Positions 12,631-24,755 of a DNA stretch of 64,000 nt are shown here, piece by piece (within the stretch, counting starts at the first letter, position 1; each line of letters opens with the position of its first letter). This DNA is from Phytoseiulus persimilis (taxonomy: Eukaryota; Arthropoda; Arachnida; Mesostigmata; Phytoseiidae). The stretch lies in the NCBI GenBank assembly GCA_037576195.1, contig CM075101.1:51584001-51648000 (forward strand), in the 5' to 3' direction. The translations under genes and the position numbers were made by a program. The notes beneath the pieces were generated by a model. It was not told the origin of the DNA. It searched no databases and saw nothing but the letters and a program-made list of their open reading frames with translations.

Positions 12631-15600
12631 ATGCCGTCCTCGGAAAACAGAAAGACGACAGCGTTCTCATGCAGGTCAGTGGGTGAGCTTGTTAAATGAT
12701 CGAACGTTTGATCCGCGGGCCTGGTGGTCAAGCAAGTTTATCGTTTTCATAAGAGTGCGTGATCCGCTGACCAGTCCCATTTTCCTCCACAGGAGTGACC
12801 TACAAAAAGCGAAACGACTCGTTGTCAAGCTTGGCACTGCTGTCCTAACTCGCGAAGACGGCTGCGGCCTGGCTCTGGGCCGATTGGCTTCCATAGTGGA
12901 GCAGGTCTCCCAACTCCACAATGGAGGAAAGGTGTGTATTGGCAGTTGTTCTATTTTTTCTTCAATGCTCAAAAGCTGGAGACATTTGTCGACGGACTTA
13001 TACAACTGGATGAACGATACCCACCCAATCGGTTAGGAACTCCTCGTGGTCACCTCGGGCGCGGTGGCTTTCGGCAAGGTTAAGCTTTCTGAGGCGGCTC
13101 GTCTATCGATGTCTATGAGGGAAACGCTATCCGCACGCGATACTACAGCCCCCACGGATGCAAAGAAGAGCTCTTTTGGAACGAGGTTGGCGGAGCTCGA
13201 AACCCCTCTCAAGAGAATCGACGGTGCTATTTATGAACTGTGCTTGAGAATTCGGGTTCTGTTGATCGGGATGCCGGAATCAGAGATAGTGATCATTTTT
13301 CAGCGCCGCCGTGGGTCAGAGTGGTCTCATGGCTCTGTACGACGCCATGTTCAGTCAGTATGGTGTTAAAATAGCTCAGGTATATAATATGTCTGTCCGG
13401 TGTTTACTCGTCATAATACTCGAGCATCGCGTCTCCGAGATATGCTGATTATAAAGCCGATGTTGCATTGGATGGCTGTTACGAAGGTTTTGGTCACCAA
13501 ACCCGATTTCTACCATCCTGAATCGAGGTATTGGCTGCGTCAAACCCTGCTGGAGCTGCTGTCTCTGAACATCTTGCCGATAATCAACACGAATGATGCC
13601 GTCTCTTCTCCCACTACTGTCTTCGAAGGATCTTCTGACGGGTAACCGAGCTTTGGAAATTGTCGCGTCCGGGTCTGATATCTCGGACCCAACATAAATC
13701 TTCACCTGAAGAACGAAAATTCCGACTGCGGATGCAATGAAGCGAGTGACTCCCGATTCGTTTTTCTAGCTCACTTATCCAAGCTATCACCGATAACGAC
13801 TCGCTCGCCGCGCATTTGGCGGTCGAGGCGGAAGCAGACCTCCTTATCGTGGTGTCCAACGTTGACGGGGTGTACACTCTGCCGCCAGGTCAGTAATGTC
13901 CCCGGAGATTCCTGCATTCCAGTCCTCTGATATGAGAGCAGAAGAAGATTTGAGTTTCCGAGTATATCCTCATTAGAGTGATCACGGACTGAGCTGTGTT
14001 CATTTGGTCACAGGGCGGGATGGCTCTATTCTCCTTCACACGTACTCTCCAAGCTTCAAAGATCGGATAGTCTTCGGAGAAAAATCACCGGCGGGGCTGG
14101 GTGGCATGGAAAGCAAAATCTCAGCGGCGACTTGGGCGCTGGAAAGAGGTAATGATTCGAACCTTCTCCCTGATGACTCGAATTCAACAGCCTTGCCCCT
14201 CGTGCGTGCCCATGAAGTTTATGTTATCTTCGACTCATTTCAGGTGTCGCTGCCGTCATTTGTAACGGTTTTCAAGAGGGAGCAATCGCACGGATTATCA
14301 ATGGGATGAAAGTGGGCACTTTCTTCACAAACCATGAGACAACAATAGTGCCTCTCGAGACTTTGGCTTTGAACGCTAAGAAAGGTGAGCATCATCTATC
14401 GTCTTGATGGTTTGCTCACTTTGAGTGAGCAGCTGCCGAACTCATTTTTCGTTACAACTCACTCAAAACTAATGAGCTAGTTGAGGCTCTGCCCGGTGCT
14501 CGTAATAGCTGCTGAACGACGCAGGGCAACCATGTTCGCTCGAGATACGGAGGAAAGGCGTTCGCGGCGTGGATCTCTAGTCTAAGAAGAGCTGGGAACA
14601 ATCGGAACTTTCTTCAGGAGAGACGATTAGTCTGATCCTCCCTCTATGATTATCTCGCGACCTTCCGACAGGTTCCGCGCTCCTGGAGTCGCTAACGGGA
14701 ACCAAACGTGGCGAAATACTGCGCAAGATGGCTGACTTACTGCTCGAAAAGTCCTCCGAGATTCTAGAGGCGAACGCGGAAGATATCCGACAGGCTGAAA
14801 CTCAAAAACTCGAGAGATCGCTGCTGAACAGACTCGGTGAGTTTTGGAATCCTACTACGTCATACGTTCCGTCGACGCAAACGAAATATACGGAGTCACA
14901 TGGAGGTAATCGTTTTTCTCCTCCTCATCCTCCTTCGTATGGAATCGATATCCGCCCTCCTGCCCATCGCTGCAGCCCTGACGTCAGCCAAGCTTGAAAG
15001 CCTTGCCAATGGAATACGCTCGATCGCGGTCCGGTGCGAGAATGAAGATGTTCTGGGCAAGGTGCGCCATCCATCGTGCTCTCAGGGAATTCCGGAGGAT
15101 CTTATGGAAGAAAAATCCATGGTTTCGACCCTCCGCTTTTCCAGGTTAATCGCCGAACTCTCATCGCAGACGGGATTGAGCTGCGGCAGATCACGGTGCC
15201 CATCGGTGTTTTGCTCGTCATTTTCGAATCTCGACCAGACTGTCTTCCACAGGTCCGAAACCGACTGCAGTTCGCGTGCATAGTGATCATGCCATGATTT
15301 TTTGCTCGAGCGCGTGACGGGGGCTCCCGTCTCGGGACTAACTATCAAAGTTTCAGGTCGCTTCTCTCGCCATCGCTACAGGTAACGGACTCCTACTGAA
15401 AGGTGGTAAGGAAGCTCACCACTCAAACCGAGCTCTTTATGGGATAGTTCAAGAAGCTCTTGGCACTCACAATGCTCAACAGGCAGTGTCGCTCCTATCA
15501 AGCCGAGAGGATGTCGACGAGATTCTTAGCGTAAGATGATTGTTACTAGCGTATCAGTATTGTTAACATGCTGGATCGTCACTGGAACTCCGGATTATTC

Positions 15601-16838
15601 ATTATACGCTTCAGTTGAAAATGCAAATCGACCTGGTGATACCTCGGGGCTCATCAGAATTGGTGCGCATGATCCAACGGAAGGCTGTGGGGATACCCGT
15701 GCTGGGTCATAGTGAAGGCATCTGTCACGTTTACGTGGACAGCGAAGCCAACTTCGAAACTGCTTACAGAATCGGTAAAGCTGATTCGTTTTTCGATCGC
15801 CCTCATTCTCACTCGGATCGCTGTTGACATGATGCACGCTTCCTCATTACAGTGCGAGATGCTAAATGCAACTACCCAGCTGCTTGCAATGCCATGGAAA
15901 CGTTGCTTGTGCATCGAGATCTTCTGAAGACGGAGTTCTTCTCTACAATGTGCTCCTTGCTCAAGAACGAAGGCGTGAGTTATTATGATGCCAGTTTGCC
16001 CAGCAGTTTTTCCCACCTTCGTCTGCATGTCGATTCGAGGCGGAAATCTGCGAGACAGCCGCTAATTCCGGACGTTCTGAACGCAGGTCGTCCTGAACGC
16101 AGGTCCTCGACTGCACCAAGAGCTAACATTCGGACCGCCAGAAGCGCGGTCGATGAAAATCGAATACTCTCGATTGGAGTGCGCCATCGAGATTGTCGAT
16201 GATGTGTATCAAGCTATCAGTCACGTAAACGAATACGGAAGTGGGCATACTGATGTCATCGTGACCGAGAGTAGTGAGTCATCCCTCATGAATCAGGAGT
16301 ACTTTTTCCCGCAATCGTTTCTGGCACCATAACAGAATTGATTACATTTGGCTGATTATTCTTGTTCTGCAGGCGAAAAAGCCGAGACTTTCCTGAAGTC
16401 GGTGCGTTCGGCTTGTGTTTTCCACAATGCGTCGTCAAGATTCGCCGACGGTTACCGATTCGGTCTCGGAGCTGAAGTAAGAGTTCTCCAATTCGATATA
16501 ATCCTGATATTTTCACTCGTCATTAATTCGGTAGCCTTACCTTGGAGTTTCCCATTTCGAAGGTTGGGATATCCACAAGCAGGATACACGCGAGGGGTCC
16601 GGTCGGCTTGGAGGGCCTCCTGATAACCAAGTGGCAAATTCGAGGTCAGTTCCCGAATCATCACCCATGCGAGGGGTCAAAATTCATATCTTCATCGAGT
16701 ATCAGACTTCGATTTTCGTTCGATTTCTCACCTTCGGCAGGTACCGGAGATGTTGTTAGCGAGTTCAGCGATGGGAAAAGAAACTACAAACACGAGGCTT
16801 TGCCGATCTGTCCTGTGAACGATGAATTCGACAAGTGA
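12631..16838 (+). CDS. P5CS: Delta-1-pyrroline-5-carboxylate synthase, copy 1
   Basis: This bifunctional enzyme makes glutamate-5-semialdehyde/P5C from glutamate using ATP and NADPH, feeding proline and ornithine synthesis. Exons: 12631-12674, 12793-12931, 13037-13185, 13304-13379, 13487-13641, 13770-13888, 14014-14148, 14244-14384, 14672-14836, 14976-15061, 15145-15252, 15357-15530, 15615-15774, 15853-15974, 16087-16273, 16373-16476, 16563-16644, 16741-16838. They sum to 2244 nt, or 747 residues plus stop. The N-terminal glutamate 5-kinase domain (exons 2-8) shows [18 protein letters not shown] and the NTNDAV motif. The C-terminal glutamyl-phosphate reductase domain (exons 9-18) shows [38 protein letters not shown] and the catalytic-Cys motif [15 protein letters not shown]. 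The proposed first exon gives only a 15-residue start without an evident mitochondrial targeting peptide. The vertebrate enzyme is about 795 residues and mitochondrial. Exon 1 is the least certain part. Confidence 0.93.
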
Positions 16839-16983
16839 CTCCGAGCGCCTCTGAAATTGACCGAGGTGCCGCGTCTTCGCGGAGAGTTGAAACTCTCCAA
16901 GGTTGGTACCCAGGGACATCCGCCCACTGAATCTCATCGGCGCTCCACACTGACCTACGAATCTCACTTGGAAGGTTCTTCTG

Positions 16984-16989
16984 AATAAA
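16984..16989 (+). terminator. Probable P5CS copy 1 poly(A) signal (AATAAA)
   Basis: A canonical AATAAA lies about 146 nt after the stop codon of P5CS copy 1 and is the first such hexamer downstream on this strand. Confidence 0.5.
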
Positions 16990-18440
16990 ACCCGTACTTT
17001 CGGAGCCTGCTGAGGATTCTGCTGTGGGCGAGGAAAGTACCCTTCTCTCTCGAACACAAGTTCTCCCTCCAATACAGACGCAGCTGATGCGTATGAGATG
17101 ACAGGTATCCGAAAACTCCACCTATATCTCAACTCAGGCACACATATTCGTCTCAAAATGCCCACATCGCTTCACGCTCAGTGAGAACCCCTATTCCGCC
17201 CAATCGACCCCCTTCCTTGTGGGGCATTGTCTTCAACTTCGAAACATTCAATTTGCGCTGCTTCGCCCACAAGCTTCACACGCTCAGTATGAATTCTGAT
17301 GGCTGAAACAAACATGAGAATGAGTGCAGTCGTCGGGGCTCCGGGTCAGAGGGCACAGGGAGGAGGATTGGTCGGTAATTTAATTTCTCTCGGTTTATTC
17401 GATACCATTCGTCGACGCAGCCAACCATCTCCACGCTCTCTTCCCAAACACACACTGTCTATAGCCGGCGATCTTATTGCTGACGACGCCTGCAACCATC
17501 CTCGATAGTTCTCTCGCCACTCCCTCTTCTTGGTTGAGCTGAGATCACTTGGGCTGTTTCATATCGAGTCTATTACAAAAGATGTCATCAAATATGTCAT
17601 CCATGCTGAGAATCATCATCGTAGAATGCAGAGCTCCTCGCTTGGGAACCTTCCTTGAAAGTCTCGTCAGATCCCTTCATTCTTTTGTTTTCCGGCTGAA
17701 CCTCTCAGCCAGCCCTCAGAAGTGTCCCGGAATCACCTTTCGGTATTGCTTCAGAAACACTCCCTATCGCCTCGCAAATCCCATTGCGGGCGGTGGGCTT
17801 GGGTCTCATCCCAAGCCCTTCATTGAAGATCCCTTCATTCTGTCAAATTCATTTGCGACCATAGATGGGGAGACCGCGGAGCTTTCTCCCGTAGGCAGAG
17901 CTGGCATGTCGAATCTGGGTATTTCAAACGGAATGCTCAACCTCCAGGTTAAACGGCTGGTACTAGAGCTTTTGAGCGGCCAGGAAGAAGTCCGGATGTG
18001 CGCCAGGAATGTAACGGCCTGTGAGAAGCTGATCTCGAGGAAAGCTCACCACAAACAGGAGCTAGACCCGATGAGGCAAAGACATCGGCCAAGAATCATG
18101 ATCAGCTATTCCGGAGAGAAAATGAACTCAGAGCGGATCTGCGTGGCATGTTAGAGATTTCTCGTATCTTCTCGTACGATTCCGTACCCAGCGTTTCAGG
18201 ATTTTTGAGAGATCATTCGTAGCGATCAGTCTCGAGAACAACAAGTTTTCAAAAGGGATTAAAATCCCTGGAACTTGGACTGATTCGTTCGGCTTCGCAT
18301 CGACTCATATTGAGCCGCAGGTGCGCTCTCAGTATCGTTGCCTTTTGATACAACGTTCTGTACAAAGGCTCTGTCGGCTCCTCAGAGTGGTCAGAGCGCT
18401 GATATGGGAACGAGGGCAGCTACCTCTGCTACGGCCTGTC
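16990..18440. other. Intergenic spacer, nothing recognised
   Basis: There are short open frames only. A 201-codon frame at 17549-18154 has no recognisable motif and no splice or promoter support. No further exon of P5CS copy 1 is needed here. Confidence 0.5.
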
Positions 18441-18469
18441 TCCAATCGACATCATCGACTGGAGTCGGC

Positions 18470-18600
18470 CGCGCCGGGAGATTGGTCTGGGAATCACCCC
18501 TCCAGACTTGGGAAATAATGGTCAGATTGGTCCCGGAATCACCCCCCCAGAGTTGGAAAGTAATGCTCAGATTGGTCCCGGAATCACCGGGATCACAGAA
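18470..18600. repeat. Dispersed minisatellite-bearing repeat, copy A (partial)
   Basis: About three tandem units of roughly 42 bp share the core ggtcagattggtcccggaat, followed by a C-rich run and a ga-rich cttgggaa/gttggaaa spacer. The same unit recurs near 23160-23350 and 54980-55570, so this is one member of a dispersed family. The conserved leader found upstream of the other two copies is not clear here; this copy looks truncated. Confidence 0.75.
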
Positions 18601-18779
18601 TATCATCACTGTAACCGCTGATAAATGAATCTTGTTGCTAACCGCTCATCCCTGTTTCCCGAACTCCTCGCACACGCTCGCTGAAATTTCTTTCGCTTTA
18701 TTTCCATGGTGATCATGTGGCGCTCTTGCGAATGTTAAAGGCCTATCCAAGCTTCATACGTACACGCAGGCGGAACAAT

Positions 18780-19389
18780 CCAAGGCAGGCCCACCTGCCC
18801 AAAACTCGTGTGTTTTGTTTCATGCCTCAGTACCCTCTATAGATCCAACACAGGCTTTTCCAAAAGACATCAAATCATGGTACACCAGACTACACGGGGA
18901 AGTTGACTACTTTCTGACTCAAGCACTTTCGGGACACGGTCACTTCCAATCATACCTCTACAAAATGAATATCAAACTCAGCCCAACTTGCGTTCATTGT
19001 GTAGACGGGACAGACGACACGCCGGAACACACTATTTTCCACTGCACAAAATTCACGGAGCACCGAAGAAAACTAGAAAGTACGATACAGTGTATACCCA
19101 CACCTGGAAACATCGTCGACATCATGCTCGTCAACATCCAGAATTGGAAAGCAGTTGCAGACATGATATCTGCCATTTTGAAAATCAAAGAAAAATATGA
19201 GAGAGAACTGGAGACAGGGACGATAACCACATCATAAACACAACGGATAGATAACCAAAACACACCATGGGACAAGGGTCCCCCGGACGAGCTGCCGAGG
19301 AAAACTTGGATACCGGTGCTTGAGCCGCGGAGATAAGAGAAAGACTTGGAAACGCGAACAGAATAAACTCTCTTCTTTCAAAAAAAAAA
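18780..19389 (+). mobile_element. 5'-truncated non-LTR retrotransposon (LINE) 3' end
   Basis: The frame 18815-19237 encodes the C-terminal end of a LINE polyprotein, including a CCHC-type knuckle of spacing C-x2-C-x9-H-x4-C (CVHCVDGTDDTPEHTIFHC). This knuckle follows the reverse transcriptase domain in many R1/Jockey-like elements. A 3' UTR follows with AATAAA at 19362-19367 and ten A residues at 19380-19389, as expected after target-primed insertion. The reverse transcriptase catalytic motifs are absent, so the copy is dead on arrival. The left border near 18780 is approximate. Confidence 0.75.
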
Positions 19390-22300
19390 CGCAGGTTTTT
19401 GCAAATCCTCGCCGGACAGTTCTGGTAGGTCCAGGAGAAGGCGACCCATAATGAGGGAATGGTGTTCACTGCGCTAATGAAGGAAACGCAGCGTTTGAGT
19501 TCGCCATAGCTGTTTCCTGGCGGTTCTTGTGATCACACTCTGGGTCTAGCTCCCTCCTCCATTCTTCATAGGACTGTGAAGGAGTTGATTGAAGGTTCAG
19601 CTCCGGTCGAGTCAAGCGGACATGCGTTCTGCTCAATTCAGAGAACATTTCGTATATGATGAATCCTTGTTGTTCGTTTCTATGCAGTTCCTTCGGTGCT
19701 CGGCACTTTCGCAGTGATCCACAGGTGACCCCGGCGGTCCCCTCGCATCTTTGGCGAGGATAATTGTCTTGACAGTTTACGATCGAGCTTCGAACTGGGA
19801 GGATCCTCCTTATTCTCGTCTCAGATTCGAGAGCTCGAACAAATCCTGAAACCCAAGGAACTGCCATACTAGTTACGCCTCAAGACTCCGGAGACAACAA
19901 TGGGAATCCCCTCGGAAGCATGTCATTGTACCACAAGGTTGTCATCATGGGTCGGGAGCTTTCCAGCGCTCTTCTCTCCTGCTCATTGCTCGATGAGAAA
20001 TGATCCAGGGCGAGGAGCTCTTGGATTGATCCAAACCAGCCGACTACGGAGTTGCTGGGTCGATCCGACCGCTTTTTTTTTACTCGAAACTCGAGCTCTC
20101 CCACTTCATGTCCTTGAATTGAAAACTTCGCCTTTTCCCAACTCGGCTTCCCCGAGGAGTTGGGCAGGAATGCAAAGAGGACGCGACCATCGATCGCAGA
20201 ACGTGAATCCAGAATCGGATGATCAATCTGTATGTGGAACATTGACTTCGAGTGCTACGCTGATCGTGGTCGTCAATGCATTTCTGCCTCTATATTGAAG
20301 TTTACGACAACGGTCGAGAATATCTACGCTTAAGTCTCTCATCGCGTTCCCTAACAGACGCGGATATCCTCTCATTCAATTATTGACACTCCTTATCGTT
20401 CCATACGCTGACGGAGGTTTCTCCTGAGGAGAGACTTCTGAGAGCGAGTTTCGTCAGCGGCGGTCCGCGGGAGACCATTGAGCTGTACATGGAAGATCAA
20501 ACTTCAAACTCAACGGAATCTCCGGTGTATGAAGATAGAAACTCGGCTAATCGCACGCCACCGTTGCGCTCGGTCACGAGAACGCCGCCTTTGACAGCTG
20601 GAGAGAAGGTTGCTAAAAAAAGGTGGCAATATTCAGCGTTTATTCCATTTCCAGGGTTCTACAAGAGTGGCAAAGTTGTATCTCCCTGTGTGAATTTCCG
20701 GAACCCGTCATTCTCGAGCACGTGAGTGGTTCCTAGAAATCCTTCTAGGTTGAATGATAGTCTCGCGACAACACGGAGGTCGGAATGCTGTTCGGAAGCC
20801 TTCGTCTTCGACTAAGGTGTCCAATTTATCGATGGGAAGTGGTCGGAAGACAAGTTGAGCAGTGTTTTGGTTCCCCAGATCTAGCAACACCGTAGCAGAA
20901 TCCGTCGAGGGCTCCAGAGCGTTGCAGCCCGCTTCGAGAGCGAATGAAGCTGATAAAGTCTGAGTCAGATCAATCGAGTTATTCGTATTGGCCTCTTGAG
21001 GGTCGAGGTTGAAAGGTGATTCCAGGATTCCGCGAGTCTGGGAACAGTCGGTACCTCCTGTTGATCCTCTCTTCCATTCAGTACTTTGTGTACCAGTTCC
21101 AAAAGTGTGATCTGAATGCTGCACTTCACGGATTCATCCAAATAGCAAACAATAAGGGTCAATGAACGCTCAACGGTGACTGTATTCAATCCTGTGGGCA
21201 AGCAATGTGATGCTAGATCGCTCTAGTAGGTAGTTTTCGACATCCCGAGGATGACGATTGAGCAAACGCATCACTCGAGATCCCCTCGATGGCTTGATAT
21301 GTCAGAGCCTCTCGATTTCGTCAGCACCGACAATCGTTTGCGAGGGGATGCGGGCCGCGCGTTCTCGGGCGGCTATTTCCGCCGACCGCAACCAGCTGAT
21401 GGCCGCTGCTGAGTCAGTAGAGCGCGGAGCGAGTTGGTGTGACGATGGCCTCCAACGGAGAGAGATTTCCATTGAGAGCCGAAATTGTTATCAGTCGGAT
21501 GACCGACGGCAAAGTTCAAGCTGAGCATGTGATGGAAGAATCAGACTCAAGAACGGGTGCAATCGGGCGGGGAAATCAGACTCCGGATACTTGTGGGGCT
21601 CACTTTCGGGGCGCCAATGGATCCAGCAGATCATGAGGTGCGGACTTCTTTCACTGGAGTCGCTCCCGGGCGAGGCGATTCTCCGTTGCCAGGTAATACC
21701 CCGCGACTCGGTGAACCGCTGGATTTAGTAGACATTCTCTGCCGCTGGAATCCTGTTTACCATGTCGAGGAGTTCCTCCAAACAACAGTGAAAGTTCGGT
21801 GATGGTTCCTTTGTCAACCGGAGACGTCAGAGATAGGCTCGAATGTCGCGCACACTTCGGAGATATGAGCATTTCGAAATATGGAGCGTTGAGAGGCCGC
21901 CAGAGCACCGGACGATTCACATCTCGCTTGAGGAGAACTATGCGTTCGGAAGGTGTGATGAATTGCCCTCTTACTGTAGACAATTCCTCAAATCTGATCC
22001 AAGTATCATTGATCTGAGCCCTGTGTGGAACCCTGAGACACCTCAAGGGGCTGACCTGTGATGCCACCGAGGTTCTTCTTCAGGAGACTTCTAAAGGCTC
22101 CGAGATCCAAGGCGCCAATATTGTTCGAACTCAAATAGTTTTAATTGAGTCTGCAATGATTATGAGTAGAGCTCGGAAGTTATCCATTAGTCATCATCCA
22201 TCGGAATGGATAGATCGATGAATTATGCGTTGTTGCCATGAGAACCGATAAACTCAGACATCAAAGACTCATATATCCATTGCCCTATATGAATAGGTGG

Positions 22301-22980
22301 GGGCTATAAAATGATGAATACTTACGAGCTTCGATTATGAGAAACTCAACTCCGGTCCAAGTTCCACTGAGGGACTTGCATTTACCAACGAGGATGTCGT
22401 GGAATTGAAGCGGGAACCGACGACGCTCCCAGGACTGAAAAAATATTCGTTGGCGATCCTCTGCTTTTATCGACAGGGGGTGAGATCCGTTACCGATTTG
22501 TCACTAATGAATATCAGTGAGCGCTCTGGAGCTCACGTGAGCACTCGAGGAGGGATCCATCCATCCACAGCAAACCCTCTCGAGATTCCTTGAATGCAGT
22601 GATGTGCACAACACTCGTAACATGCGGAACGGCGCGGGAATCAGCTCTCAGCTTTCTCCATTTGATGTGTGGAGCTGGAAGCGGTGACGAAGTCGACGAA
22701 TGACGATACTCATGCAAGATGTGCGGGGCGAAAGCACGCCTGAGCCCAATCGTTCCAGTCGGCGTTTGTATCATGTTCGGTGCGTTTCCCTCACGGAAAC
22801 TGGGGCCTCAAGGTTCCCAACAGCTCGAGAATCCATGTAGTCGATGGAGATAGGTGCTCACCCCTGCGAGCTGAGTCAAGTGCAGAGGACCGGTGTTTCT
22901 CAAGGAAGTAGTGTGGAGACCAAATATCCGTCGCAGAGTGAAAAGTTCAGAGTATTCTCGGTCCCGGCGATCGTCAATCC
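19390..22980. other. Intergenic spacer, nothing recognised
   Basis: This 3.6 kb between the LINE fragment and the second dispersed repeat contains many short overlapping frames in both strands but none with a recognisable motif or consistent splice structure. Candidate promoters could not be identified. Confidence 0.5.
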
Positions 22981-23019
22981 TCGAACGCACTCGTTCATGC
23001 AGATTGAGAAATATAGTGG

Positions 23020-23390
23020 CACCAGCCGGCCGTCGGCCGTGCTTCGCGCGGTTGGACTGCGGTCCCTGGCACGGAGGCTCTTTTCTCTCTCTCTCTCTTC
23101 ATAGGGTCTGCACCTTTCCTTCAGCTATCTTCTTATTCGGCTGATTGGCACATATTGTGATGGTCAGCTCGACCCCGGAATGACCTCCTCAGACTCCTGG
23201 CAGAATGGTCTGATCGACCCCGGAATAACCCCCTTGGAGTCTGAAAATATTGGTCAGATCGACGGCGGAGTCACATTTTTAGACTCCGGGAAGTATAGCC
23301 AGATCGATCCCGGGAAAACCTTCCCAGATGTAGAAAAAAAGGTCAGACCCGCAACCACGTCCGTAGACTCCATCTCCTCTATAGTCCGGG
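23020..23390 (+). repeat. Dispersed minisatellite-bearing repeat, copy B
   Basis: A leader at about 23023-23150 (containing gactgcggtccctggca and a CT-rich stretch) is followed by about five degenerate units of 40-45 bp with the pattern ggtcag-atcgaccccggaat. Leader and units align with copy C at 54828-55570, including the shared tract that ends in a version of attggcacatattgtgatggtc. Termini could not be set, and no coding capacity was recognised. Confidence 0.8.
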
Positions 23391-24755
23391 AGGAGGGCGG
23401 ACAAACTGACAAACGAAGCGGACAATATGTAGTAAGGACGCCTCGACTTTTTTCTCTCTGTAAGAGCTGATGAGAAATGAGCAGAAACTGCTCAGCAGGA
23501 ATCACGCGCAAGTTTTCCGGTCGCAGTTCGCTGGAATAGCTCCAAAATTAAAGCCGCAATCATCCGATCGTCGCGTCACTCAAATCGCCTCGATATCGGA
23601 AACTTCGTGCCTATCGGGATCAAACATCCACGAAATCTTCGAAAACCACGGTATCGTCAACAGGTCGACGTACAACGTCTTATGCTACGGCCATATCCCG
23701 CTCTTCAAGTCCGATCCGCAGATGAGGACATGACCCTGCTCCGTCCTGACGTCTCATTGTCCTGACGAATGATTAGCTGCAAGATTGAGTTTGCCGCTTT
23801 GACTTGGACTCTCAATGTAGGTCTTATATTCAAGAAGACTCGAACATTCACTCCGTGATTCCGGTTACTTTCGTCCAATCAGCGAATCGACCAAAGTTAG
23901 AAAATGATGTCGTCCACATCACTGTATCAATGAGTCGTCACGGCAGCCGCACGCTTTCAACACTTCAATCAATCCATGGAATGGATTGATTCATGGAGCC
24001 GAAGCCCCGCTCACAATCAGTGCAGGGAGCCTCTTCAATCGGATGTGTCGCGTCGAACGAGGCATGCTTCGAATGCCTCCCCCACAGCATGTATTGAGTG
24101 AGGCGGCAAGAGTATCTTCTCCTCTATCGTACGACCGTCTTGATAACGAACGTGACTCTGTCAGGGCTCCGAGAGATACTTCGTCCTCTTACGCTCCGTG
24201 ATCTGACTTTTTTCGGTTTTGATTGTTTTTGGTGAGTGCTCTATCCATTTCCAGCTCGTTCGGTCAGATTCCTCCTGCTCGGAAGGAAGCTCTCAGTCGT
24301 CAGATAACTTGTTATATTTGCTCTAATTGGATGATACTCTACGACTGATGGCCCACCTCGGATGAAGAAACGTACCAGCGGAGATCCAAGAAATACATGG
24401 TATACTTCAACACGGGCCCTCTGGTCATCAAAAAGCGGGTCTGAGTCCAACTTGTGGACCAAGATTCCCGTTTCTCATCAGAGCATCGAGAGTAGCCCTC
24501 CGTGATACAGAATCATCCAAACCACGTGTAGGATTCTATAGTTCGTTCAAATCGAGGAATCCAACAATCTTGAGCTTCCGAAAATGATTGAATTTCGTCA
24601 TTTAAGCTTTACTGGAGGCATGGTCTGATGCTGTTGCACATATTCGTTGAGCGATGTTTTCCCCATTCCACTCAGGCTCGGAATGCAACGAGAATTCTGC
24701 AAGCACCAACGCGCCACCGAAGTTTTTGCTACCAGAGGCCGCCATACTTTTCAGA
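23391..24755. other. Spacer upstream of P5CS copy 2
   Basis: No gene was recognised. The interval should contain the promoter and 5' UTR of P5CS copy 2. An in-frame ATG at 24654 would lengthen that protein by 34 residues, but the ATG at 24756 gives a better targeting peptide. Confidence 0.5.

Noticed and set aside
12631..16838. P5CS copy 1 as a pseudogene
   Set aside because: All 18 exons are in frame, splice sites are intact, and catalytic motifs are present.
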